Shown here one piece after another: positions 38,373 to 47,580 of a stretch of 64,000 nucleotides of DNA (the first letter of the stretch is position 1; each line of letters begins with the position of its first letter). Origin of the DNA: Deltaproteobacteria bacterium (GTDB lineage Bacteria; Lernaellota; Lernaellaia; JACKCT01). Position numbers and translations under genes: made by a program. The notes under the pieces are model-generated. The model did no database searches. It was not told the origin of the DNA and saw only the letters and a program-made list of their open reading frames with translations. Location of the stretch: NCBI GenBank assembly GCA_027493875.1, contig JAOSJX010000004.1, positions 62,001 through 126,000 of the forward strand, read 5' to 3'.

Positions 38373-40073
38373 TTGGCCGAAACCCGACCCAATCCGCGAT
38401 TTGCGCGCGCGTCCGTCGCCGTCGGGCTCCTGCTCGCGGCGTTCGTGATTTACGCGCGCGGCGTGTCCGCGCCGTATTTGTGGGACGACGTCTCGCTCAT
38501 TGAACAGAACCGCACGCTCGACGACACCGCGAATATCCCGCGTTATTTTCTCGAGGACCTCGGCCACTTCAACCGCGATCCGCGCGAGATGGGATTTTAC
38601 CGTCCCCTGCAGGCCCTCGCGTTTCATCTGGACGCGGCGCTCTTCGGCCGCAACGCCGCCGCCGAACGCGCGATCAATATCCTCTGGCATGCCCTCGCCG
38701 GGATCGCGGTGTTTCTGCTGGCCGCGACGGTCATTCCCTCCGAGCGGTGGGCCGCGGCGGCGGGGTTTGCGTTTGTCTTGAATCCGCTGTCCAGCGAGCA
38801 GGTCATGCTCATCGCGAACCGCGGCGGACTGATGACCGCGGTGCTGGCCCTTTGGACGCTCGTTTTTCTGGAGCGATCGCTGCGCAACGGGAAAGCGATC
38901 TGCCGCAAATCGCTGGCCGTCGCGGCGGTTCTCTATCTCGCCGCGCTGCTGTCCAAGCCGGAAGCCATCACCATGCCGGCGCTCACCGCCCTTTGGTTTA
39001 TCTTCGCGCATCCAAAACGCATCCGAGAAGCGCGCGTGTGGATTGCGACGATCGGACTCGTGACCGCCGTCACCGCGGCATACGCGTTTTGGCGCTGGGG
39101 CTATCTCGGCATCACGCACGGCCACCGCGTGGAGGGATTCGCGTTGCCGTTCCGCGACCGTTTCCTCGCCGCGCCGCGGATCATGTTGGAAGCGCTCCGT
39201 CTGATTTTGCTCCCGGTCAATCTCCGCGTCGTGCGTTCGGTGAATATCGCGGAGTACGCGAACGCGGCCTCGTTCGCGGTGTCGGCGGCGACGTGGCTTG
39301 TCTTTTTCGCCGCCGCGTTCGCCGCGCGAAAACGCGCGCCGGGCCTTCTCTTCGGGCTGCTTTTCTTCGCCCTGGCGGTGGGACCTTATTCGGGGCTCGT
39401 CACGATCATGCGCGCCGTCGTCGAGCACTACTATTACATCCCGACGGTGGGCGTGTGCGTTGCGCTCGGGGCGGGTTTCGCATCGTGGCGGCGCGAACGG
39501 GTCGCCGTCATCGTGGCGGCCGCGGTGTTTGCGAGTTACGCGGCGGGGACGGTCAACCGCCTCGGCCCTTGGCGGTCCGAACACGCGCTGTGGCTCGACA
39601 ACGTCCGCAAGGAGCCGATGAACCCGCACGCGCTCAATAACCTTGCGTCCGTCTATGCCGAGCGCGGCGAACCGGAACAGGCGCTGCCGTATCTCGACGC
39701 GTCCATCGCCGTCAATCCCGGCGACGTCAAGGCCCGCGCAAACCGCGCTAACCTCGCGGTGACGCTGGAGCGCTGGGACACCGTGCTGGAAGACGTCCGT
39801 GTGGTGCTCGACCGCGAGCCCTGCCACGCGAAAGCCCTGGTTCATCTGGGCCGTCTCATGGTCCGCCGCCCATCCGCCGACGCCGACGCGTTCGCGGCCG
39901 ATTACGCGGCCGGCCACCCCTGCGCCGCCGTCCTGGAAATCGGTCGCGGCATGGCGCTCGAAGAACAAGGAAGATCCGATGAGGCCCGCGCGGCCTATGA
40001 ACGCTTCCTCACCGCGGCGCCGGATCATCCGCTGGCCGGGCGTATCCGCGAACGATTGGATGACCGAATGTGA
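38373..40073 (+). CDS. TMTC-like polytopic membrane protein with C-terminal TPR repeats
   Basis: Intact protein of about 566 residues. Eight to ten membrane helices precede a TPR region (about residues 420-560), seen as NPHALNNLASVYAERGEPEQ and YLDASIAVNPGDVKARANRA. The N-terminal loop YLWDDVSLIEQNRTLDDTAN carries the Asp motif of GT-C glycosyltransferases of the TMTC/O-mannosyltransferase type. These transfer a sugar from a lipid carrier to proteins on the outer face of the membrane. The start is a TTG at 38373; no ATG fits better. The many Thr-rich surface tails in this window are plausible substrates, which is inference. Confidence 0.72.
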   Translation: MAETRPNPRFARASVAVGLLLAAFVIYARGVSAPYLWDDVSLIEQNRTLDDTANIPRYFLEDLGHFNRDPREMGFYRPLQALAFHLDAALFGRNAAAERAINILWHALAGIAVFLLAATVIPSERWAAAAGFAFVLNPLSSEQVMLIANRGGLMTAVLALWTLVFLERSLRNGKAICRKSLAVAAVLYLAALLSKPEAITMPALTALWFIFAHPKRIREARVWIATIGLVTAVTAAYAFWRWGYLGITHGHRVEGFALPFRDRFLAAPRIMLEALRLILLPVNLRVVRSVNIAEYANAASFAVSAATWLVFFAAAFAARKRAPGLLFGLLFFALAVGPYSGLVTIMRAVVEHYYYIPTVGVCVALGAGFASWRRERVAVIVAAAVFASYAAGTVNRLGPWRSEHALWLDNVRKEPMNPHALNNLASVYAERGEPEQALPYLDASIAVNPGDVKARANRANLAVTLERWDTVLEDVRVVLDREPCHAKALVHLGRLMVRRPSADADAFAADYAAGHPCAAVLEIGRGMALEEQGRSDEARAAYERFLTAAPDHPLAGRIRERLDDRM

Positions 40074-40111
40074 TGACGAACGATTGATCTTTTCCTATAC
40101 TTGATTCGCGT

Positions 40112-41100
40112 TAGAGCACTTCACGGTTGCATGTAGCCACATGATTTGAACCACCCGAAAGCGTCGTCGGCGGTGACGGTGCGGAGAGCTTCGCCGATGG
40201 CGCGGAAAAGTGCGTCGAGGGTTCGGGCTTTGACCTTGCGGAGATATGCTTTGATCTTGGACCACATCTTCTCGATGGGATTGAGATCGGGACTGTACGG
40301 CGGCAGGTAACGCACCTGCGCTCCGACCGCCTCGATGAGGTGCGTCACCGCCGGGCTCTTGTGTGGCGCGAGGTTGTCCATCACCACCACGTCGCCCGCC
40401 CGCAGCCTCGGTGCCAGGACATGCTCGATGTACGTCTCGAATGCGGCGCCGTCGGTGGCCCCGTCGATGACCCAATCGACCGTTTGTCCGTTGAACCACA
40501 GCGCCGAGATCATGGTGGTCGTGTTCCAATGCCCGTGCGGCGACGCATCCACCACGCGCCCTCCGTCGAAGGCGCGCCCGTAAAGCCGGGTCATGTTGGT
40601 CTTGGCGCCGCTCTCGTCCAGAAAAATCAGGTGCGACGAGTCGATCCCGTCCGTTTCTTGGCGCCAAGCCTTCCGCCGGGCTTGGACGTCGGGACGGTCC
40701 TGCTCACGGGCGCGGAGTGACTTTTTTCGGCGGCAGCCCAAACGGCCCAGCGCCCGATGAACGGCCATGATGCTGCCGTGGCCGCCCGTGGCTGCCAGCA
40801 GTTCTTCGAGCGTGGCGTCCGGGTTTTCGCAAACCGCCTTCTTCAAGGCTTCCAACCGCGGACCTTGATAAACAGCCTGCCGGCCGCCGCCATGCGGTTT
40901 CGGCGCGATCGACTCGCCCCGCCGCCGCCGGCCCAAGAGATTTCTCACGAATCCGTAGCTGACACCGAACCGGGCTGCGATGTCCCGCTTCGTCACCCCG
41001 CCGCGTTCGTAAGCCGCCACCACCTTCTCGCGTAGGTCCATCGAATAAGCGCTCATGTCTGACGTATCGGCATAGCCAACGCCAAACGTGAATTGCTCTA
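40112..41100. mobile_element. Complete IS630-family insertion sequence
   Basis: Terminal inverted repeats begin TAGAGCACTTCACGGTTG at 40112 and, read inward from 41100, TAGAGCAATTCACGTTTG: 16 of 18 identical. The outer TA at each end fits the TA target duplication of IS630/Tc1-type elements. The element is about 0.99 kb and carries one intact transposase gene. Confidence 0.88.
40121..41056 (-). CDS. IS630-family transposase
   Basis: Intact 311-residue DDE transposase. An N-terminal helix-turn-helix ([20 protein letters not shown]) is followed by the catalytic triad in [29 protein letters not shown] and [15 protein letters not shown]. Such enzymes cut and paste at TA dinucleotides. ATG 41056 ([11 protein letters not shown]) is chosen as it is the usual IS630 start. 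The longer reading from 41125 would begin outside the right inverted repeat. The lack of any frame break suggests a recent arrival or simply a gene poor in long homopolymers. Confidence 0.92.
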   Translation of the reverse strand: MSAYSMDLREKVVAAYERGGVTKRDIAARFGVSYGFVRNLLGRRRRGESIAPKPHGGGRQAVYQGPRLEALKKAVCENPDATLEELLAATGGHGSIMAVHRALGRLGCRRKKSLRAREQDRPDVQARRKAWRQETDGIDSSHLIFLDESGAKTNMTRLYGRAFDGGRVVDASPHGHWNTTTMISALWFNGQTVDWVIDGATDGAAFETYIEHVLAPRLRAGDVVVMDNLAPHKSPAVTHLIEAVGAQVRYLPPYSPDLNPIEKMWSKIKAYLRKVKARTLDALFRAIGEALRTVTADDAFGWFKSCGYMQP

Positions 41101-41139
41101 GTTTTTGACGGGTCTGCTTTATCAAGGGTGTGAAAAAGG

Positions 41140-43021
41140 ATGTCGTTGTTCAAGGCCGAACGCGGTTGGCGGTGCGTTTTCGCGGGTCTGATTTCACTGC
41201 TTGCGGCTTCGATATCGTGTGACGTCGCGTTCGAGGATATCGACGACGGCGACGCGGCGGCCGATACGGATACGTGGCCGCTTTCGGCGGGATGGGACGG
41301 CGCCTCCTTCGCCCTCGGCGCGCTCCCGGACACGGCGAACCAGATTATCGAAAACAATTTTCTCGAATCCAAACTCGGTATCGCGGTGTCGGGGGCCGGC
41401 GACGTCAACGGCGACGGGTATGACGACGTGATCGTCGGGGCGCCGGAATTCTTCGGATACTTCGGCGCGGCCTATGTGTATCCCGGGAGCGCGACGGGTA
41501 TTCAGACGACCTCCCTGTGGTCCGACGGCGGCGCGTCGGCGCTGGCCGAATTCGGCGCGTCGGTGGCCCGCGCGGGCGACGTGAACGGGGACGGATACGA
41601 CGACATCGTCGTGGGCGCGCCGTTCGACGAGGTGGTCGGGTGGGTCGGTGTTTACAAAGGTTACTGGAACGGCGTTCTCTCCTCGCCGACCGATCTCAAT
41701 CACTCGGAGACGACTTACTCCCTTCTTCGGCGCGTCGGTCGCCGGCGCCGGGGACGTCAACGGCGACGGTTACGACGACGTCATCGTGGGCCAGCCTTAT
41801 ATCGGGGGTTCCGTTCGTCGTCCCGGCGGGCGTGGGGTCCGCGCACGTGTATCACGGCTCGGCCGGCGGCGTGAATCCGACGGCGGCGTGGAACTACGCC
41901 CTTTCCCCCGCCGGCACTTTCTTCGGGTTGTCCGTGGCGGGCGCCGGCGACGTCAACGGCGACGGCTACGACGACGTGATCGTGGGCGCCCCTTCTACGA
42001 CAACGGCCAGAACAACGAAGGCGCCTTTTTTGTTTTTCACGGGTCGGCGGCGGGCGTCTCGTCGTCGCCGGATACGGCCTGGGAGCCGGATCTCGCCAAC
42101 GCGCAGATCGGCCGCGTCGCCGGGGCCGTGGACGTCAACGCGGACGGCTACGACGATGTGATCGTCGGCGCCCCCAATTACGGCAACGGGCAGAATCAGG
42201 AGGGCGCGGCGTATTTGTTTTACGGTTCCGGCGACGGCGTCGAATCCTCGCCCGCGTGGATGATGGAATCGGATACCGCGACCTCGTGGTTCGGCTACGC
42301 GGTGGCGGGCGCGGGCGACGTGAACAACGACGGGTACGACGACATCCTCGTCAGTCAATACAAGTACGGCAACGGGCAGAGCGAAGAGGGCCGCGCGCTG
42401 CTGTTTCTCGGCTCGGCCGACGGGCCGGTCGAGCCGGCGGATTGGGCGGCCGAGGGAGACCAGGCCAACGCCCACTACGGCAGCGACGTGGCGGGCGCCG
42501 GAGACGTCAACGGCGACGGATACGACGATGTGATCGTCGGCGCGTGGGAGTACGACAACGGCCAGAACGACGAGGGCCGCGCTTACATCTATCACGGCCA
42601 GGTCACGACCACGACCACGACGACGTCCACGACTTCGACGACCACGACGAGTTCCTCCACGACGACGACCGAGCCGACGACCACGACCTCGACGACATCC
42701 AGTTCGACAACGACCTCGACGGAAGCCTCGACGAGCACGACCACCACCGAGGCTCCGACGACCAGTTCGACGACGACGACCACGGCGCCGGACGACGACA
42801 CCGACGATGATACGGGCGACGACGACGACGATTCCGAATGCTGGGCGTGCACGTCGTCCACGGAGTGCCAGCTTGCGTTCGGCAACGGTTGGGGCTGCCT
42901 GGACAACTGTTGCGCCGAGGCCGGACCAGACGACGATGACGACGATACCGGCGACGACGACCTCGAAGGCCGCGGCGGCGACGATGACGACGACGGCGGC
43001 GGATGCGGCTGCGGTTGCTAG
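41140..43021 (+). CDS. FG-GAP (integrin-like) repeat surface protein with Thr/Asp-rich tail and Cys-Gly C-terminus
   Basis: About 627 residues. An N-terminal hydrophobic signal ([16 protein letters not shown], possible weak lipobox) precedes seven FG-GAP repeats, each with a [17 protein letters not shown] calcium loop, together a seven-bladed propeller. Then come a Thr-rich linker of about 60 residues, a Cys-containing segment ([20 protein letters not shown]) and Asp-rich runs, and the end GGGCGCGC. Frame breaks lie near 41710 (one C extra), 41808 (one G short) and 41993 (one base short). The IS630 element ends only 40 bases before the ATG and may have displaced the promoter. Such propellers bind ligands outside the cell. 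Confidence 0.78.
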
Positions 43022-43029
43022 GTGAGTCG

Positions 43030-43054
43030 CCAGTGGCCAGTGGCCAGTGGCCAG
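43030..43054. repeat. Heptamer tandem repeat (CCAGTGG), three and a half copies
   Basis: Three exact copies of CCAGTGG and a partial fourth, directly after the FG-GAP gene. It is the third heptamer array in the window, unrelated in sequence to the two near 16.6-16.8 kb. Confidence 0.8.
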
Positions 43055-43084
43055 GAACCGGCCAACGCCCCCGACGATGGCGCC

Positions 43085-43282
43085 CTAACCGGAGACGGCG
43101 TATTCCAGGGTTTTAGGATTTCCGATACGTTTCGAGGCGTCCAAGATCTCCAACCCGACGATATTTCCGGAGCGATCATAGTCGAGAATAACGCCTGGTT
43201 TATCTTCGTCGCTCTCTTCAACGGCCGCGTCGGAAAACAGAATCCGTAGTACGTCGACCGTCGCATCGTAAGTCACCTTCAC
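43085..43282 (-). CDS. DUF2283-family small protein
   Basis: Intact 65-residue protein starting MKVTYDATVDVLRILFSD and containing PGVILDYDRSGNIVGLEILD, the full DUF2283 pattern. GGAGG precedes the ATG. Members are typically encoded next to a DUF4258 gene, as here, in an arrangement that resembles a type II toxin-antitoxin operon; no toxin activity is established for this pair. It follows the DUF4258 gene by 35 bases. Confidence 0.85.
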   Translation of the reverse strand: MKVTYDATVDVLRILFSDAAVEESDEDKPGVILDYDRSGNIVGLEILDASKRIGNPKTLEYAVSG

Positions 43283-43317
43283 GGCGTCCTCCAGTATTTT
43301 TCGACTTTACTTGTGCG

Positions 43318-43552
43318 CTAAACCGTGACCACGTAAAGTTCCTTTCCTCGTTCCTCGACAATCACTCGGACCAAGTAAATCTTACCAAATTCTCCGGTCA
43401 TGCGGGGCTGGTAAATATTGCGTCCACCGATGGCCGGCAAAATTTGTCCGGGCGATTCGAGAACGTCCGCGACGAGTTTCTCGGGAATTGACCGCCGCTA
43501 TTTCGACTCGGGCGTGGCCCGAATATTTTTTAACTTCGATGCGGCCATTCAC
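43318..43552 (-). CDS. DUF4258/RelE-like small protein, partner of DUF2283
   Basis: About 78 residues, too broken to show as one frame. A GTG at 43552 with AGAAGG upstream starts NGRIEVKKYSGHARVEIAA. After a one-base extra in the G/C stretch near 43490-43497 the frame continues SIPEKLVADVLESPGQILPA and ends VIVEERGKELYVVTV at the TAG 43318. The strand pattern with a final RVIVEE...VVTV resembles DUF4258, a distant relative of RelE-type toxins. On the minus strand TTGACT and CATTGT, 16 bases apart just upstream, could be its promoter. The assignment is by eye. Confidence 0.6.
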
Positions 43553-43704
43553 CGATCACCTTCTGTGCAAGACGACAATGACGCCCCATAGACCAAAGTC
43601 AAGCCAAAGCTTTTTCCGGTGGCAAGCGCCGTGACATCCCACGTCATATCTGCTAGACACGCACGGATTCGCGTGAACCAGATACGACGGGAGATGAAGA
43701 GAAC

Positions 43705-44874
43705 ATGAGTCCGATAACGCCGGCCGACCGGATTAAAAATCTGCCGCCCTACCCCTTCGCGGCGATCGACAAGGCGCGGGAAAAAGCGCGCGCGGAAGGC
43801 AAGGATATCATCAGCCTGGGCATCGGCGATCCGGATCTGCCGACGCCGGCGTTTATCGTGGAGACGCTGCAGGCGGCCGCCTCGGACCCGAAAACGCACC
43901 GCTATCCGGACTACACGGGCCGGTTGGACTACCGCAAGGTGTGCGCGGAATTCATGAAGCGGCGCTTCGGCGTCGACTTCGACGGCGCGACCGAGATCCT
44001 CGCTCTTATCGGCAGCAAGGAAGGCATCGCGCACGCGCCGCTCGCGTTTTTGAATCCCGGCGAGGTCGCGCTGTGCCCCGATCCCGGTTATCCGGTGTAC
44101 GCCGTGGCCACCGGCTTCGTCGGCGGGCTGGTCCACCGGATGCCGCTTCTCGAAGAGAACGGCTTTACCCCCGACCTTTCGGCGATCCCTCCGGACGTCG
44201 CCGCGAAGGCGAAAATGATGTTTCTCAACTATCCGAACAATCCGACCGGCGCGGTGGTGTCGCGCGAGTTTCTGACGAAGGCCGTCGACTTCTGCATTGA
44301 GCACGACATCGTGCTCGTGTACGACAACGCGTATTCGGAACTCGCCTTTGGCGGCTATAAGCCGCTGTCGATCTTCGAGATCGACAGTGCGCGTGACGTG
44401 GCGATCGAGATGCACAGCCTCTCCAAGACGTTCAACATGACCGGCTGGCGCATCGGTTTCGCGGCGGGCGCGGCGGCGCACGTGGGCGCGCTCGGCCAGG
44501 TGAAGACGAACGTCGACTCTGGCGCGTTCGACGCGATCCAGCTTGCGGCGATGGAAGCGCTGCGCCGCTACGACGACGCGATGGTGCTGGCCAACTACGA
44601 CGTTTACGGCGCGCGGCGCGAGGCCTGCGAAAAGAAACTCGAAGACATCGGCATCCGCTACCTCAAGAGCCCGGCGACCTTTTACGTTTGGTGCAACGTG
44701 CCGACCGACGAAACGAGCGCATCGTTCTGCGCCCGCGTGCTCGCCGACACCGGCGTCGTCTTCACGCCCGGGACCGCGTTCGGCGACCGCGGCGAAGGCT
44801 ACTTCCGCATCGCGCTCACGGTTCGCGAAGCCCGGCTGCTCGAAGCGCTGGACCGCGTCGAAGCGCTGCTCTAG
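43705..44874 (+). CDS. dapL: LL-diaminopimelate aminotransferase
   Basis: Intact 389-residue class I/II PLP aminotransferase. It begins ADRIKNLPPYPFAAIDKARE and contains IISLGIGDPDLPTPAFIVE, MMFLNYPNNPTGAVVSREFL and MHSLSKTFNMTGWRIGFAAG, the last with the PLP-binding lysine. It closely follows the DapL pattern. DapL converts tetrahydrodipicolinate and glutamate directly to LL-diaminopimelate, bypassing DapC/D/E, for lysine and peptidoglycan. It sits alone between two toxin-antitoxin-like pairs, with no other lysine gene nearby. Confidence 0.9.
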   Translation: MSPITPADRIKNLPPYPFAAIDKAREKARAEGKDIISLGIGDPDLPTPAFIVETLQAAASDPKTHRYPDYTGRLDYRKVCAEFMKRRFGVDFDGATEILALIGSKEGIAHAPLAFLNPGEVALCPDPGYPVYAVATGFVGGLVHRMPLLEENGFTPDLSAIPPDVAAKAKMMFLNYPNNPTGAVVSREFLTKAVDFCIEHDIVLVYDNAYSELAFGGYKPLSIFEIDSARDVAIEMHSLSKTFNMTGWRIGFAAGAAAHVGALGQVKTNVDSGAFDAIQLAAMEALRRYDDAMVLANYDVYGARREACEKKLEDIGIRYLKSPATFYVWCNVPTDETSASFCARVLADTGVVFTPGTAFGDRGEGYFRIALTVREARLLEALDRVEALL

Positions 44875-44964
44875 CTCCGTGTTGCCCGATCCGGTGAAAC
44901 CAAGTATATTAGCCCGTGGCCATGGAAAAACATTTTTTTTCATGGAAACTGAATGGAGACGGCG

Positions 44965-45244
44965 ATGAGCTCAGGGCAATCACAAATTTCGGCAACCGTG
45001 TCGGCCGCGACCAAAAGAAGAGCTCGATCGTTTTTCCGAGAGCCGCGGGCTCAAGAAAAACTACGTGGTGGAGCAAGCGTTGCTTCTCTTCATGGAAGCG
45101 CGCCGCGAACTCCCGGACGAGGCCTTTATCCCTTCCCGCATCGTCGTCGGCTTAAAAGAATTTAGGCGCATTGTCTCGATGATCGAGAATCCTAAGCCTC
45201 CGTCAAAAGCCCTCCGGGATCTGATGCGTGGCCGCGGAGATTGA
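44965..45244 (+). CDS. Ribbon-helix-helix-type antitoxin, partner of GNAT toxin
   Basis: About 92 residues after repair of one extra A in the run at 45013-45016. The N-terminus MSSGQSQISATVSAATKEEL and the following RFSESRGLKKNYVVEQALLL form a short strand and two helices, as in RHH DNA-binding antitoxins. The C-terminal tail (FRRIVSMIENPKPPSKALRD) would wrap the toxin. It overlaps the GNAT gene by 17 bases, the usual layout in TacAT-like operons. It would both neutralise the toxin and repress the operon. Confidence 0.7.
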
Positions 45245-45758
45245 GATCCGTCCGCTTCGCGAGGATGACGACCGACGCGACTTTTCCTGCGGTCAACCCG
45301 ATCTCGATCGTTTTTTTCAATATTACGCCGGGCAGAATCAATTCAGATTTCATATCTCGGTGACCTACGTCGCCGCCGCGGGGAATCGCATCGTCGGCTT
45401 CGCGACCGTCGCGGCCGGAAGCATTTTGACGGATCAGCTTCCCTCCGCCCGGTTGAAGCGATCTTTGCCCGGCTATCCCCTTCCGGTCCTGCGCCTCGCG
45501 CGGCTTGCCGTGGACAGGCGCGTTCAGAGGGCCGGCGTCGGGGCGGCGCTGATGCGACATATCCTTCACCGTGCGCTTGACCAACGAAACGAACTTGGGT
45601 GCATCGGCGTCGTCACCGACGCAAAACCGGAGGCCGTTTCTTTTTACGAGCGCTACGATTTCGTTGCCATAAACGGGATCCTCGAAGGTGCCATGCACGC
45701 TTCGCCGATCCCGATGTTTCTTCCCATCGCGACGGTCGCCGCTTCGACCATGGGGTAA
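45228..45758 (+). CDS. GNAT-family acetyltransferase toxin (TacT/AtaT-like)
   Basis: Intact 176-residue GNAT protein starting at GTG 45228 (MAAEIEIRPLREDDDRRDFS). The region RDFSCGQPDLDRFFQYYAGQ is the F-x-CG-x3-LD-x-F signature of tRNA-acetylating toxins, and LARLAVDRRVQRAGVGAALM is the acetyl-CoA loop. The conserved tyrosine is in VSFYERYDFVAI. Family members block translation by acetylating aminoacyl-tRNA. The tight overlap with an RHH gene supports a toxin-antitoxin module. Confidence 0.8.
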   Translation: MAAEIEIRPLREDDDRRDFSCGQPDLDRFFQYYAGQNQFRFHISVTYVAAAGNRIVGFATVAAGSILTDQLPSARLKRSLPGYPLPVLRLARLAVDRRVQRAGVGAALMRHILHRALDQRNELGCIGVVTDAKPEAVSFYERYDFVAINGILEGAMHASPIPMFLPIATVAASTMG

Positions 45759-45798
45759 GGACCGCCCGCGCGCGTCGAATTGTCCATCGACAGCCGTC

Positions 45799-47062
45799 TT
45801 ACCAAAACGCCGGTTTGTGCGTCTGGTGGTAGAGGGCGTAGCGGAGGGCGTCGAGGGCGTGGTCGTTTTCCTTGACCGGTTCCTCGGACGCCGCGTCGTC
45901 CTCCCGCCAGCGGTAATTCGGCAACTCCGATAACAGGTGGGTGAGACGGCCGAGCACGCGCAGGCGCGGCGCGTCACCGTCCGACGCGTGGAGCAACGTC
46001 GCGACATGCTGAATGCCGAGCGCGACGTCGTTGTCCGCCGCCTTCGCGGGCAATCCCGCGGCGCGCAGGCTGCGAATGTGATCCGGGCGCGACGGGTCGC
46101 AAAAAAACGCGGCCGGACGGTATTTGCCGTTCAGCTTTTTTCGCCGTGATCACCCACGTTTCCTTTCGTCCCGACGAATCCACCGGCCGGCGCGTGCTCA
46201 CTTCCTCGTCGACGGCCCACCACGTGCCGTCGCCGTCGCGCCCCACGACGATCATCGCGCCGGGATTGCGCCAGCCCCAGTCGACGCCGACGCGCGTTTC
46301 CACGAACGACGACGGCACGTCGCGCTCCGAGACGACATGGCGCGACGGATCGAACTCCTCATAAACCTGTCCGCGAAAACTCTCGAAACCCGCGAGATAT
46401 TCGCGCGCGAAATATTTGGGCGGCAGATCGCGGCGCGCCTGTTCGACCTCCGCCGCGAGGCCGGGCAGCGCGGTATTCTGCGCGGTCGTGAAATGCACGC
46501 GCGCGTACACCCCTTCGTCCGTGAGCACGCGCGGGTCCGCTCTTTGCCAGATTTCGTCGTAGAACCAATTGCGCGCGAGGGGGGTGGTGGAAAAAAGCGC
46601 AAATCCTCCGCGGTCCGACAAGCGCATCCGCAGCGAGCCCTTCCACGCCTCGGGGTGCACCCGCGCGGCTTCGTCCATCCACAAGCCGTCGAGACCAACG
46701 CCGACGAGCAGCTCCGGCCGGTGCGCGCTCTTGAAGTCGATCCGGATGTCGCCGTCCAAGGTGAGCACGCGGTCGGTTTGATGGAACGACAAGACGAGAC
46801 GCGGCGCGGCATTCGACAAAAACGAGAGAATTTCGCGCTGCTGGACGGCCACGAGATCGTAGGTCGGCGCCACGGCCCAATAGTGCAGCGGTCCGCTCTT
46901 GGTCAACCGGTCCGCGTACACACGGCGCAGAAACTCGCGGGCCGCGCCGTGCGTTTTGCCCGATCGGACGCCCGCGCACACGGCGGTGAACCGCGCGCCC
47001 GCGCGATGAAGCTGTTTCTGGCCGTCGTGCGGCCGATAATTTTCGAATAAGTGCGTCGTCAC
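45799..47062 (-). CDS. Phage terminase large subunit (orphan)
   Basis: About 421 residues, the normal TerL length. The packaging ATPase has Walker A in CAGVRSGKTHGAAREF and Walker B in DGLWMDEAARVHPEA. The nuclease domain starts VETRVGVDWGWRNPGAMIVV and ends with DALRYALYHQTHKPAFW. GTG 47062 overlaps the upstream small gene as GTGA. The T-run 46136-46141 (plus letters) has one extra base, after which the frame continues LNGKYRPAAFFCDPSRPDHI. TerL cuts and pumps phage DNA into capsids. No portal, capsid or tail gene is in the window, so this is a remnant or a domesticated pair. Confidence 0.88.
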
Positions 47063-47274
47063 TCGGCGTCCTCCTCATCAACCCCGGGAATCCGGATATT
47101 GACGACCTGGACACCTCCCGGCGCGCTTTGGCGCGAGATTTCCTCGCCCTTTTGCACGCGTTCGAGCAGTTTGGTGATTTGATCCAAATCCTTCGGGTCG
47201 AATGCTCCTTCGAGCTGGCTTTCGATCATCCCGCGAGCGCGTTGCCAGAGCGCCAGATACGAATCGTTCGACAT
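47059..47274 (-). CDS. Small protein upstream of terminase, possible small-terminase-like subunit
   Basis: Encodes 71 residues starting MSNDSYLALWQRARGMIESQ, with GDPKD-type helices (FDPKDLDQITKLLERVQKG) and an acidic end (GVDEEDAE). AAGGAGA lies seven bases before the ATG, and the stop overlaps the terminase start by four bases. Its position is that of a small terminase subunit, but it is shorter than most and has no clear DNA-binding helix-turn-helix. Function is therefore uncertain. It and the terminase form a two-gene operon. Confidence 0.65.
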   Translation of the reverse strand: MSNDSYLALWQRARGMIESQLEGAFDPKDLDQITKLLERVQKGEEISRQSAPGGVQVVNIRIPGVDEEDAE

Positions 47275-47340
47275 CGCCGTCTCCTTTCGGGAGCGCATAC
47301 GTCTCCCCATAGACCGCGAAGTGAACGGAGAGGCCGACAA

Positions 47341-47365
47341 ACCACAGAGGCACAGAGACACAGAG
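47341..47365. repeat. CACAGAG repeat
   Basis: Three CACAGAG units with an eight-base period, similar to the CGCAGAG repeats around the GxxExxY gene. The rest of 47275-47580 shows no gene or terminator. Confidence 0.75.
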
Positions 47366-47580
47366 TTTTTTTAGCAAAGGAGGAGGAACCATCGAAGAGA
47401 AAAAGAAATGGCGGTCCGGGAAGGGTTTAGAGCAACGCGTCTTGGGGGGAGGGGGAGGGGTTTCCCGAACCGCCATAATCAACAAGCTTTAAAAAGATCG
47501 GTGGGCGGCCCGTCGGGGGAAACGAATCCCGCCCGTCAAATTCCGTCACGGGCCGAAAACCCGCGACGAAAATCAGTTCC

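Noticed and set aside
41057..41125. Longer start of the IS630 transposase
   Set aside because: It would begin outside the right terminal inverted repeat of the element.
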